Assembly (NCBI RefSeq): GCF_046545555.1
Contig: NZ_JBHZTH010000001.1
Coordinates: forward strand, 2,124,310 to 2,188,309
Direction of reading: 5' to 3'
Source: Winogradskyella sp046545555
Lineage (GTDB): Bacteria > Bacteroidota > Bacteroidia > Flavobacteriales > Flavobacteriaceae
DNA length: 64,000 bases
Each line of letters begins with the position of its first letter. The stretch's first letter is position 1. Shown here piece by piece: positions 55,025 through 63,031 of this stretch. A program made the translations under genes and the position numbers. Below the pieces are notes generated by a model that had not been told where the DNA came from, made no database searches, and saw only the letters and a list, made by a program, of their open reading frames with translations.

Positions 55025-55921
55025 TTAATATCCGTAATATATTCTTTTTAAGCTGTCAATATTCCTTTTTAATTCCATTGGTGCTAATCCTATAGAAACA
55101 CGTCTTTCATCAAGTTTTTCATATTCTTTTATGCTTTCCTCTCCAACATTGTCATAAATTCCATAAATATATTTTTCCTGCTCTGGAACTCTCCTTTGAT
55201 AACTATCAACAAAATTGCCTAAACTTTGTGGTGGTGCTTGTCCTTTTTTTATTAGTTCTTTTAACTTGGTAGTCCAATAATCATAATCGTCAAAGTGAAA
55301 TAATAAAATTCCAGGGTCAACAGGTTGGTTGTCTATTTTATAACCACCAATAACTCTTTCATCTGGATAACCATACTTTTCAATTATCCTTTTAAGTTCA
55401 GGCTCATTTATTGCATCTATACTGTCGGACTTTTGTTGGTCATATTCGCCTCTTTGCCTGTACATTTGGTCAATTCTTTTCATTTCTGCAATCTTCTCTC
55501 TTAAATCTAAATTTATAGAGTTTAAATATTCTTTATGCAAATTTTCATAGTCTTTCTCTAGTTGAGTCCATTCTTTTAAACCCACTAAATTTTGAAACGC
55601 TTCGTTATTTGCCAATTGGTCTATTTCATATCCATTTAATATCAGTAGTCTAATTAGTTGAAGAGCTTTTTCTTTTTTTCCAATTCGAGCAGAAGATTCC
55701 GCATATTTTAGCATTTCGTAAATTCCTCTTTGATTTAGAATTTCACAGCTTTTTTCAGCTTCAGACATTTGTTCAAAGACTTTTTGATAATCTTCTTTGT
55801 AATATGCTTCCTCTGCTAAATATACTTTTTGATAATAATTTTCAATGTAATTACATTCTTTTGATTCTTGACAAGAAATCAAAATGACTGCTAGTATTGA
55901 AGTAATAATAATTTTTCTCAC
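55025..55921 (-). CDS. Cassette gene: DUF6624-like lipoprotein, GTG start
   Basis: The upstream part of the frame crosses the cassette junction, and the sensible start is GTG at 55921, giving VRKIIITSILAVILISC, a lipobox signal, and 298 residues. The C-terminal half (RIIEKYGYPDERVIGGYKID, LLFHFDDYDYW) resembles DUF6624. The N-terminal half is helical with TPR-like periodicity. Function unknown. It starts 25 bp from the cassette edge (55946|55947). Confidence 0.72.
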   Translation of the reverse strand: MRKIIITSILAVILISCQESKECNYIENYYQKVYLAEEAYYKEDYQKVFEQMSEAEKSCEILNQRGIYEMLKYAESSARIGKKEKALQLIRLLILNGYEIDQLANNEAFQNLVGLKEWTQLEKDYENLHKEYLNSINLDLREKIAEMKRIDQMYRQRGEYDQQKSDSIDAINEPELKRIIEKYGYPDERVIGGYKIDNQPVDPGILLFHFDDYDYWTTKLKELIKKGQAPPQSLGNFVDSYQRRVPEQEKYIYGIYDNVGEESIKEYEKLDERRVSIGLAPMELKRNIDSLKRIYYGY

Positions 55922-55946
55922 TAGTCTTGGTTTTAATTGGCTACAA

Positions 55947-56073
55947 CGTGTTCGTGTATGGTTAGTTGCGTAAAAGTACACGATTTATTTTCCGCAATAC
56001 AATATAGTGTATTGTAAGAAAAGATCGTCGTCTTAACCACCAGCAGCAATGAACTATACACGTTGTTGCCATT
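55947..56073 (-). other. attC-like site (GG-leader peptide cassette)
   Basis: Arms CGTGTTCGTGTATGGTTAGTTGCG and AGCAATGAACTATACACGTTG pair, with an inner hairpin CAATACA ... TGTATTG. The box GTTGCCATT (56065-56073) is complementary to AATGGCAAC at the cassette start (56790-56798). Confidence 0.75.
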
Positions 56074-56323
56074 TCGTTGTTTTTTAGTTCCAATTTCGAT
56101 TTTATTATTTAGTTTTTCGAGTGAATTCGGTTATCGCTTAATCTACAAACGATTTCAATTGAGTCATAAATTGTGCAATTTGTTAAATTTCGTTTGACTG
56201 CTGTTTAGCGTGATGTGATTCCAAATTTTAGATATGATAAACTCGAAATCTATGGTGAATCGGGATTTAACAAAAATATTTTGCTTTAATAAACAGTAAC
56301 CGAAGGAAAACAGAAAATAAAAT

Positions 56324-56348
56324 AAAAGCGAACCTAAGTTCGCTTTTA
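56324..56348 (-). terminator. Terminator after GG-leader peptide gene
   Basis: AAAAGCGAAC / GTTCGCTTTT around a short loop, 8 bp after the stop of the peptide gene and followed on the minus strand by T and A-rich DNA. It is the only strong terminator seen within the array, so the cassette appears self-contained. Confidence 0.8.
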
Positions 56349-56355
56349 AACCATA

Positions 56356-56559
56356 TTAGCCAACACAAATGGTACCACCTTCATTCGCACAGCTTTGAAA
56401 GCATTGTTCACAATTACCAGCATATCCTTGTCTATTACTAGCTAGGCACCTACAATATACTCTGCCATCTGAATGATGAGTTAGCACTTGGCCTCCAAAT
56501 GTGTTTTTTTGTTCAGATTTATTTAAGACTGAACCAAGGTTTGAAATTTTTTTCAACAT
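56356..56559 (-). CDS. Cassette gene: GG-leader peptide precursor (bacteriocin-like)
   Basis: A 67-residue precursor. The leader MLKKISNLGSVLNKSEQKNT followed by FGG matches the double-glycine leaders of Bacteroidota (LxKxEQKxIxGG), cut by a C39-type peptidase transporter during export. The core of about 44 residues has six Cys (CRC, CEQC, SCANEGGTIC), so disulfides or modified residues are likely. Processing or transport genes are not in the window. The 238 bp upstream leaves room for its own promoter, unlike other cassettes. Confidence 0.75.
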   Translation of the reverse strand: MLKKISNLGSVLNKSEQKNTFGGQVLTHHSDGRVYCRCLASNRQGYAGNCEQCFQSCANEGGTICVG

Positions 56560-56797
56560 AATAGTAAATTTTTAAAGATTAATACTATCCTTATGTTCAA
56601 TAAAAACAAAAATGTTACCCTAAAAATATAATTAAATAGTATTAAATTTTGGCGATGTTTTTAGTTTCATTTCATATAATGATTTTCCAAGCAAGCTAAA
56701 AAAAGATGCAATTGTGTTCGAAATTTTAGTGAAATTTATTAGATGTTTTTAAATTTCTATTTTTTCCGCTCAGAGTGCGTTCCACAATGAATGGCAA

Positions 56798-56925
56798 CGT
56801 GTTCGTGTGATGATTAGTTGCGGGAAAAGACGCGAGTCATTTTCCGCTGAACTAAAGGTACTTAATAAGATTGAATTTCTGAGAGGAAATTCAGTCGCAA
56901 TTAATTATACACGGTGTTGCAAGTA
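56798..56925 (-). other. attC-like site (cassette without gene)
   Basis: Arms GTGATGATTAGTTGCG and CGCAATTAATTATACAC pair. The inner hairpin GAATTTCTGAGAGGAAATTC is fully paired. The box GTTGCAAGTA (56916-56925) is complementary to TACTTGCAAC near the cassette start (57258-57267) except that one flanking base differs. Confidence 0.7.
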
Positions 56926-57266
56926 GTAGTTTTTCGTTTTTACTGTTTTAAAACTCAAAAAAAAATCGCGAAAAACAAACCGGCTAAAAATTCCGATTAG
57001 TATTTGATTCAGCGTATGAGTGAGAAATTCCGCAACGAGTTAAATTCCGTCTGAGTGGAATTCCGCGTATGAGTGATCAATTCCGCACGTTGCTCAGTTC
57101 AGCATATGAGTGATCAATTCCGCGTTAGAGTGATCAATTCCGCGTATGAGTATTCAATTCCGTAATTGGCTAAATTCAGATTTTGAGTAAGAAGTTCCGC
57201 GTGTTGCTTTATGAGTTTTGGTTACTTGTGATTCGAGCCTGAGTGAGATTCCGCTATTACTTGCAA
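56926..57266. repeat. Cassette body with degenerate ~20-bp tandem repeats, no gene
   Basis: No convincing coding frame is present. From about 57008 to 57200 the motif GTATGAGTGATCAATTCCGC recurs in whole or part at least seven times (for example at 57071, 57108, 57128, 57148), at spacings near 18-20 or 34-37 bp. The body is 341 bp between its attC-like box and the junction at 57266|57267. It is not a CRISPR, since repeats are degenerate and spacers are absent. Its role is unknown. Confidence 0.65.
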
Positions 57267-57492
57267 CGTCCACTGTGTATGGCGTAGTGAGGCGCGCCTC
57301 ACGTAGAGCCATTGTTGCGCCTCATTCGCTATACACTTTGTTGTGTGTAGTTTTGTGAGGAGTTCTCGTAGACTTGACTAAATATACATAAAATTGGTGA
57401 GGTGCGACAAACAGTGGACGTTGGTATGAAATTAGTAGAAGGGCAGCGTTTGCAAAACGCGATTCTACATGCCGCAGGCAATTACATACCAA
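57267..57492 (-). mobile_element. 226-bp gene-less cassette, copy 3 of 6
   Basis: The only copy with a difference: A at 57469 (plus strand) where the other five have G, a base outside the paired stems. Candidate boxes lie at 57408-57411 and 57379-57386. It is upstream of the tandem-repeat, GG-leader and DUF6624-like cassettes. Confidence 0.85.
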
Positions 57493-57618
57493 CGTGTTTG
57501 TGTATGATTTCGTTGCGTGTTTGAGCAACTAAATTAGCAAATACAAACCGAATAGAAAATCCGCGAGGATTTTCGCAAGTAGGCGAGGACTAGCAATGAA
57601 TTATACACAGTGTTAGCC
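57493..57618 (-). other. attC-like site with mismatched partner box
   Basis: Arms CGTGTTTGTGTATGATTTCG and AATGAATTATACACAGTG pair, inner hairpin GAAAATCCGCGAGGATTTTC. The R''-like box GTTAGCC (57612-57618) contains the stop codon of the gene. The cassette start instead reads GTTGTGC (58390-58396 region). It is the only gene cassette of those tested where the two boxes do not match. Confidence 0.7.
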
Positions 57619-58365
57619 TTTCGTTTTTTTTCTTGTCAATTCTTCATTTATATATTCAATTAATTCATTGCTCATTTTCAATAATTTGTTATTGTCATCT
57701 AACAACCCATTATTAATAGCAATACTCCAAGCTGAACATTGCTTTAGTATTCTATATGTAGGGGAATCGTTATTACTAAAGAAAATTTTTGCATAAGGAA
57801 AAGGATTTTTGTCACCTTTCCAATACCAAAAGTCCGTGAAGTTAGGTCCATAATAGATAGCTCTAAATTCTTTTCTGGATTCTTTAGTTTGATAGATACG
57901 TCCTTCTAAAAATTGATAATATGCTATGATTTTATCAACTAATATTTCACTAGACAAATTGTAAACTCTACCTGAATTTAGCATCTCTTCATAAGTTGTT
58001 TTTCTTGGGTTTAAATCAATAAAGGTTGCTCCAGGAAATCTCAATGCTTGCTTTATATCATCATCCGATAAGCTTTTTTTATAAATAATCTCTTTAAGAT
58101 TAATTAATCGTTCACCTAGATTTGAATAGTAATTTATATTTTCATTATAGCTTTCATTATCACTTTTTAAATCTTGAATGAGTTTTTGTAATGTTGCGGT
58201 TTCTTCTGAATTAATTCTCTGTTCATTCTTCCAATCATTTATCGCTAAAGCCAATAGTATGCCAATAATAACAAGTGTTATTTCTCCAATAGCATAAAGA
58301 AAATATTTACTGAACTTATTTTCAGTCAACATTTTTTGTCTAATTTTCCTAAAGAATTTGATCAT
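57613..58365 (-). CDS. Cassette gene: DUF6090-like membrane protein, paralogue 1
   Basis: A 250-residue protein starting MIKFFRKIRQKMLTENKFSK, with a membrane helix at about residues 22-42 (FLYAIGEITLVIIGILLALA) and a long helical extracytoplasmic part. This matches the DUF6090 family of Flavobacteriia; function unknown. The first ~45 residues are nearly identical to those of 62144-62869, while the rest diverges. The stop codon lies inside the R''-like box. Start is 30 bp from the cassette edge. Confidence 0.85.
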   Translation of the reverse strand: MIKFFRKIRQKMLTENKFSKYFLYAIGEITLVIIGILLALAINDWKNEQRINSEETATLQKLIQDLKSDNESYNENINYYSNLGERLINLKEIIYKKSLSDDDIKQALRFPGATFIDLNPRKTTYEEMLNSGRVYNLSSEILVDKIIAYYQFLEGRIYQTKESRKEFRAIYYGPNFTDFWYWKGDKNPFPYAKIFFSNNDSPTYRILKQCSAWSIAINNGLLDDNNKLLKMSNELIEYINEELTRKKTKG

Positions 58366-58395
58366 TGGTTAGCGGTTTCTGATAATGAAGCACAA

Positions 58396-58590
58396 CGTCT
58401 CTGTATAAAGCTCGTAGCGTGCAAATTAGAAAATTATTTTCGGATTTAGCACAAGCCAGATTTTTAAATTTTACTATTTATCTTTTTTCTTGGAAATCGT
58501 CAAATTTAAAAATTTGGCGACTTTCCAAAAACGCATTAAGTTGTATTAATTAACTAATTAGCTATGAGCTATATACGTTGTTTCCAGTAG
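58396..58590 (-). other. Long attC-like site (TPR/membrane pair cassette)
   Basis: A 195-bp site closely related to that at 53534-53727, with the same stem GGAAATCGTCAAATT / AATTTGGCGACTTTCC. The box GTTTCCAGTAG (58580-58590) is complementary to TTACTGGCAAC at the cassette start (60955-60965) except for two positions. Confidence 0.7.
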
Positions 58591-58608
58591 TTATTTATTA
58601 TAATGTAT

Positions 58609-60507
58609 TTAATACCAATCTAAATGTTGGGAATATGTTTTACATTTCGGGCAATAAGTTTCTTTCCATTGTTTTTTACATTGAAAACATTTTCCTCTGG
58701 TCAGAAAAGTATCCCATTGATGACCACAAGTGCATTGCCAATTCATTTTTCCATCAGGAACCCAAGAACATTCAGGACAACTTATACTAGTATTTTCATA
58801 GTTATATTCAGTTTTTGAGATTAAGTTTTCAATATCTACATCCCAGTCTAAAAGCACCATGCAGACTATTTGTAATAATTCACGATTTTTTGCTGTTTGT
58901 ACAAAAGGTAGTATGTCTTTTACAACTTCAGTTGCAAGTTTAATTGATAAATTTTTATTAATCTTATTCTGTTGATAGAATGAGCTCATTTTAAATTTTG
59001 TCGTGCATAATCTTGGTATAAATCTAGTTGGATTATTATTAGCTAAATCTTTGAATATTTCCAATGCTCGATATAAATTTTTCTCGGCATTCTCATTGTC
59101 ATTTTGAAGTTTTTGCAACCATCCTAAATTATTTAAAACCAAACCTACTTCTGGAAGGTATTTTTCTGAATTGTAATTAGCTAACTCTTCATATATCTTT
59201 AATGATTCTATATAATAGTTTTTTGATTTTTCTACTTTAGTATCTGAGTATAAGCGACCTAAATTAAGTAAGGTTTCTCCTTCTGTTTGTAGATATTTTC
59301 GAGGATTAATAATCGCCAATTCTTTTCTTATTTCTAATGCCTCTGAGAAAAAAAAATCAGCTTTTTCAAAATCATTTAATTCATCATATAACAATGCGAA
59401 GTTATTTAATATCATAGATAGGCTAGGCAAATATTCCTTTGGTTTAGCTTTTGCTAGTTTTCTATGTAAACCTAATGCTTCATTATATAATTCTTGAGCT
59501 TTATCGAAAAGCTCTTTTTTATGGTAAGTATTTGCACAATTGAATAATGCTCCACTGAGATAGTATAAATATTGTTCAGGATTAATTTTAGATAAATTTT
59601 TATATATCTCTAGTGCTTCGTTATAATATACTTGTGCTTTATCATAATTGTGTTTGGAACTATAAGTACTTGCTAAATTATTTAAAGTTTTCGCAAGATT
59701 AGGTAAATAAATTTCTTCGTTTTTTTCAACTAAGCTTCTATCTATTATTAAAGCTTTCCTTTGAAATTTTAAAGCATCTTCAGGTTTATTTTGGTCATTT
59801 AATAAAAGTGCATAATTATTTAATGTAATTGATCGTTCTTCATCAGACTCTACAGTATTAAAAGATTTATTATAATATTTTTGAGCTAAACCATAATTAT
59901 GTATTTGAGCATAATGATTTGCAGCTTCAATAGTATTTTTCCATTGTGGATAAGTACTTACAGCAAATTCATAGCACTCGTCTAATAATCTACCCCATTC
60001 ATCATTTTCCTTTAATAAATCAGCTCTAAGTAACCAAGATTCAGATTGCTTTTCTTTTTCTTTCTCTAATTTTTTGATTTCTTTTATTAGCTCATTTCTA
60101 TTTAATATTTCTAGAGCTTCTTCTTTATTTCCACTAGTTAACAGTTGTAGTGCTTTTGGATATAATTCTTTGGAATTTCTAAAATCATTTCCGTTATTTT
60201 CTATAAATGTTTTTGCAAATCTAAGTTTACTTTCTTCTAGTTGTTTTTCTTTTTCTGATAGAGTTGTTTTTAAAAGTATGATCTCATTTTCTTTTAAATT
60301 AACTATCGTTTTTTTGTCTTTAATTATATTTTCTTTATCAGCAATTCTCTTTTTTAAACTATCTATTTCATTTCTTTCATTTCTTATCAGTCTATCTACT
60401 AGCGTACCAAGTTTTTCTTCAACTTCATTGCCATCTTGGAATATAATCTGTATTACTTTATTGAAGTTTCCATTTATGTCTCCAATTTTGTTTTTTTTAT
60501 AGTCCAT
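58609..60507 (-). CDS. Cassette gene: coiled-coil, TPR and zinc-ribbon protein
   Basis: A 632-residue cytoplasmic protein. The N-terminus MDYKKNKIGDINGNFNKVIQ is followed by a coiled coil (about 35-160), eight or more TPR-type repeats (about 165-530; LNNLASTYSSKHNYDKAQVY is a clear one), and a C-terminal zinc region with CPEC, CTC, CFQC and CPKC pairs (about 577-625). The architecture resembles signalling or defence effectors, but no enzyme domain is seen. It overlaps the start of its partner's end by 11 bp and shares a GDI-x-G-x-N motif with it. Confidence 0.75.
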   Translation of the reverse strand: MDYKKNKIGDINGNFNKVIQIIFQDGNEVEEKLGTLVDRLIRNERNEIDSLKKRIADKENIIKDKKTIVNLKENEIILLKTTLSEKEKQLEESKLRFAKTFIENNGNDFRNSKELYPKALQLLTSGNKEEALEILNRNELIKEIKKLEKEKEKQSESWLLRADLLKENDEWGRLLDECYEFAVSTYPQWKNTIEAANHYAQIHNYGLAQKYYNKSFNTVESDEERSITLNNYALLLNDQNKPEDALKFQRKALIIDRSLVEKNEEIYLPNLAKTLNNLASTYSSKHNYDKAQVYYNEALEIYKNLSKINPEQYLYYLSGALFNCANTYHKKELFDKAQELYNEALGLHRKLAKAKPKEYLPSLSMILNNFALLYDELNDFEKADFFFSEALEIRKELAIINPRKYLQTEGETLLNLGRLYSDTKVEKSKNYYIESLKIYEELANYNSEKYLPEVGLVLNNLGWLQKLQNDNENAEKNLYRALEIFKDLANNNPTRFIPRLCTTKFKMSSFYQQNKINKNLSIKLATEVVKDILPFVQTAKNRELLQIVCMVLLDWDVDIENLISKTEYNYENTSISCPECSWVPDGKMNWQCTCGHQWDTFLTRGKCFQCKKQWKETYCPKCKTYSQHLDWY

Positions 60508-60916
60508 TCTGGTTTATTTGATTATTATCACCAGTAATATCTCCAACTTTGTTCTTCTTGATTGATAAAATATGATTTCCTAGTTTTCCCTTTCTCTCAA
60601 GGTAATCTAAGACTAAACAAATTATTGCTATCAACCCTAAAACAATTGTTGTTGTATTATCTAATTCTTTGAATCCCGCTTCAACATCAAAATTTTTTGA
60701 TTTGTGTGTTGCTTTAAAGTATATATTGGATAATAATGGAAAAATAACAATGTAAAACCCTTTAATATATCTACGATTAGGGTTATTGAAAATTACTATT
60801 AAGAAAATAAGTATTGCACTAATAATTGAAATAATAAAATCATTAGTTAGTATTCCTGTTATAATTCCACCTATGACTGCTGACACAACAGCTATTATAA
60901 TCCAGTTTATTTTCAT
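60497..60916 (-). CDS. Cassette gene: small membrane partner of the TPR protein
   Basis: A 139-residue protein with three or four membrane segments in residues 1-115 and a cytoplasmic end SIKKNKVGDITGDNNQINQ. The TPR protein opens with the very similar KNKIGDINGN, which suggests the motif mediates interaction or is a shared recruitment tag. The coding regions overlap by 11 bp, so translation is coupled. The start lies 48 bp from the cassette edge. Confidence 0.7.
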   Translation of the reverse strand: MKINWIIIAVVSAVIGGIITGILTNDFIISIISAILIFLIVIFNNPNRRYIKGFYIVIFPLLSNIYFKATHKSKNFDVEAGFKELDNTTTIVLGLIAIICLVLDYLERKGKLGNHILSIKKNKVGDITGDNNQINQNGL

Positions 60917-60964
60917 AACAATTTATATTTATTGACCAAGATAGTTTCTGATAATTACTGGCAA

Positions 60965-61190
60965 CGTCCACTGTGTATGGCGTAGTGAGGCGCGCCTCAC
61001 GTAGAGCCATTGTTGCGCCTCATTCGCTATACACTTTGTTGTGTGTAGTTTTGTGAGGAGTTCTCGTAGACTTGACTAAATATACATAAAATTGGTGAGG
61101 TGCGACAAACAGTGGACGTTGGTATGAAATTAGTAGAAGGGCAGCGTTTGCAAAACGCGATTCTACGTGCCGCAGGCAATTACATACCAA
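60965..61190 (-). mobile_element. 226-bp gene-less cassette, copy 4 of 6
   Basis: Identical to copy 1 by reading. It is upstream of the TPR/membrane pair and the first DUF6090-like gene. Candidate boxes lie at 61106-61109 and 61077-61084; the inner box GTTGGTATG is at 61118-61126. Confidence 0.85.
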
Positions 61191-61320
61191 CGTGTTTGTG
61201 TATGGCTCGTTGCGTTGGCAAGAACTAAGTTAGCAAAAAGAAACCGAACCAATAGGAAAATCCGCAGGATTTTCCGAGTACACACAAACCAAGCAATTGG
61301 TTATACACGTTGTTAGCAAA
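61191..61320 (-). other. attC-like site (small membrane protein cassette)
   Basis: Arms CGTGTTTGTGTATGGCTCG and AGCAATTGGTTATACACG pair, inner hairpin GGAAAATCC ... GGATTTTCC. The box GTTAGCAAA (61312-61320) is exactly complementary to TTTGCTAAC at the cassette start (61780-61788). Confidence 0.78.
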
Positions 61321-61327
61321 TCGGTTT

Positions 61328-61771
61328 TTAATTCAACCATAATTCAGTTAATTTGAGAAATTCACTTAATTCGTAAGCAACAAATATTGTTGAAATAGAT
61401 AATTCCGTTTTATAAGATTCCAGTTTTCTAAAAGTTAGGGCATAACATACAATCGGAATTAACATAGATAATTTTAATTCATTCGCGTAAGGATAATACA
61501 TTGCTTTGAAGAAAAACGAGATAAAAGCAAATAAACCTATTATAAGACTCAGCCATTTTTTTTTAATTCCACAATACACAGAGTATACTAAACTTAAAAT
61601 TCCGAAAGATAAGAATGAAGTATTCGCTAAAATGTCATTCTCAAAAAAGGAAATTCCAAAACTGAGAATTAATCCGATTAATATTCCTTTTAAAATACTC
61701 GGTTTAGTTTTCTTAAACAGAAGAGCTCCAATGATGATTCCAAATAATATTATGATTTTTCCGTAAGTCAT
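61328..61771 (-). CDS. Cassette gene: small polytopic membrane protein
   Basis: A 147-residue protein with about five hydrophobic helices (about 5-20, 27-43, 50-70, 73-92, 100-118) and short basic loops (FKKTKPS, IKKKW). No family is recognised. The start at 61771 is 16 bp from the cassette edge (61787|61788). Confidence 0.72.
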   Translation of the reverse strand: MTYGKIIILFGIIIGALLFKKTKPSILKGILIGLILSFGISFFENDILANTSFLSFGILSLVYSVYCGIKKKWLSLIIGLFAFISFFFKAMYYPYANELKLSMLIPIVCYALTFRKLESYKTELSISTIFVAYELSEFLKLTELWLN

Positions 61772-61787
61772 TTCAACTGTTTGCTAA

Positions 61788-62013
61788 CGTCCACTGTGTA
61801 TGGCGTAGTGAGGCGCGCCTCACGTAGAGCCATTGTTGCGCCTCATTCGCTATACACTTTGTTGTGTGTAGTTTTGTGAGGAGTTCTCGTAGACTTGACT
61901 AAATATACATAAAATTGGTGAGGTGCGACAAACAGTGGACGTTGGTATGAAATTAGTAGAAGGGCAGCGTTTGCAAAACGCGATTCTACGTGCCGCAGGC
62001 AATTACATACCAA
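61788..62013 (-). mobile_element. 226-bp gene-less cassette, copy 5 of 6
   Basis: Identical to copy 1 by reading. It is immediately upstream of the small membrane protein cassette, whose start codon is only 16 bp from the junction. Candidate boxes lie at 61929-61932 and 61900-61907. Confidence 0.85.
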
Positions 62014-62140
62014 CGGTCTCGGCTATGAGTAGTTGCGTGGTTTAGCACTAAACTTTACAAGTACACACCAAGTTGGAAATTCCGCAGGAATTTCCAAAGT
62101 AAGCGGAAACAAGCAATTACTTATAGCCATTGTTGTGCTT
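62014..62140 (-). other. attC-like site (second DUF6090-like cassette)
   Basis: Arms CGGTCTCGGCTATGAGTAG and ATTACTTATAGCCATTG, nearly the same as those of the site at 50952. Inner hairpin GGAAATTCC ... GGAATTTCC. The box GTTGTGC (62132-62138) is complementary to GCACAAC at the cassette start (62894-62900). Confidence 0.78.
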
Positions 62141-62143
62141 TCG

Positions 62144-62869
62144 TTATTTTTTAATTTTAAGCTCACTATCTATTAATTCAATTAACTTCTTTGACGAATC
62201 ATGTAAATCCATCAAACTGTTTAAAGTTGGTATCCTTGTATCTAGATTTATTTTCAACAAAACCAAGAATTCGCTATCTCTACTCAAGGCTTCATAACTA
62301 TTTGGAATAGCATAATTTCGATAGCTGAAGTCCTTAAAATTAGCTTGTATATATGGGAACCACATATTTGTTAAGCTATTTCGGTCATAAACTTGTTGCT
62401 GTTCAAATCTCTTCTTAAGCTTTTCGTAATAGAAAATAAGCTCAGTTTCCAATTCTTTATTTTTCAAGTTACCCAATCCAATTTCTTTAATTTTTTCATA
62501 TCCAGTTACAGTAATTGATATACCATTAAGCGTATTGCATTTACCAATTTTGTAATTGTGAGTAGAATCTAATAATGCTTTATTTTCAAGAATTTCTATT
62601 AATTCTTCTTGAATTTTTATTTCGTTTTCAGCTCTATCGATAATTTTTGGTGTTTCGAGATTATCCGTTCTCAAATTTTCTCGAATTTCTATTAAGGATT
62701 GCTCGATAGATTTTCTCTTTTTATTGTTTTCATTCCAATTATTAATCTGAAGTGCAATCAAGATTCCTAAAACGACAAGAATAATTTCTCCAATTGCATA
62801 AATCAGATATTTACTGAATTTATTTTCAGTCAGCATTTTTTGTCTAATTTTTCTAAAGAATTTTATCAT
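62144..62869 (-). CDS. Cassette gene: DUF6090-like membrane protein, paralogue 2
   Basis: A 241-residue protein with the same opening MIKFFRKIRQKMLTENKFSK and membrane helix (about 22-42) as 57613-58365, then a divergent helical domain (ALQINNWNENNKKRKSIEQS at the junction is typical of DUF6090). The 30 bp before its start are the same as those of paralogue 1. Topology is a short cytoplasmic end, one helix, and an outer domain. Function unknown. Confidence 0.85.
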   Translation of the reverse strand: MIKFFRKIRQKMLTENKFSKYLIYAIGEIILVVLGILIALQINNWNENNKKRKSIEQSLIEIRENLRTDNLETPKIIDRAENEIKIQEELIEILENKALLDSTHNYKIGKCNTLNGISITVTGYEKIKEIGLGNLKNKELETELIFYYEKLKKRFEQQQVYDRNSLTNMWFPYIQANFKDFSYRNYAIPNSYEALSRDSEFLVLLKINLDTRIPTLNSLMDLHDSSKKLIELIDSELKIKK

Positions 62870-62899
62870 TGGTTAGCGGTTTCTGATAATGAAGCACAA

Positions 62900-63028
62900 C
62901 GGTCTAGTGTATGATTTCGTTGCGTGGTTTAAGCACTAAAGTTAGCAAATAAATCACAGATAGAAAGTCCGCGAGGACTTTCGTAAGTAGGCTGTAACCA
63001 GCAATGAATTATACACATTGTTGTGCGT
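62900..63028 (-). other. attC-like site (63032 cassette)
   Basis: Arms CGGTCTAGTGTATGATTTCG and AATGAATTATACACATTG, inner hairpin GAAAGTCCGCGAGGACTTTC, very like the site at 52406. The box GTTGTGCGT (63020-63028) is complementary to ACGCACAAC at the cassette start (63715-63723). Confidence 0.78.
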
Positions 63029-63031
63029 TCG

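Noticed and set aside
57008..57200. CRISPR array
   Set aside because: The repeats are degenerate and contiguous or nearly so, no unique spacers of regular length exist, and no cas genes are near.
60074..60502. Plus-strand frame of 142 residues inside the TPR gene
   Set aside because: It is Ser/Phe-rich, the usual antisense image of an AAA/GAA-rich helical coding region, and has no support from context.
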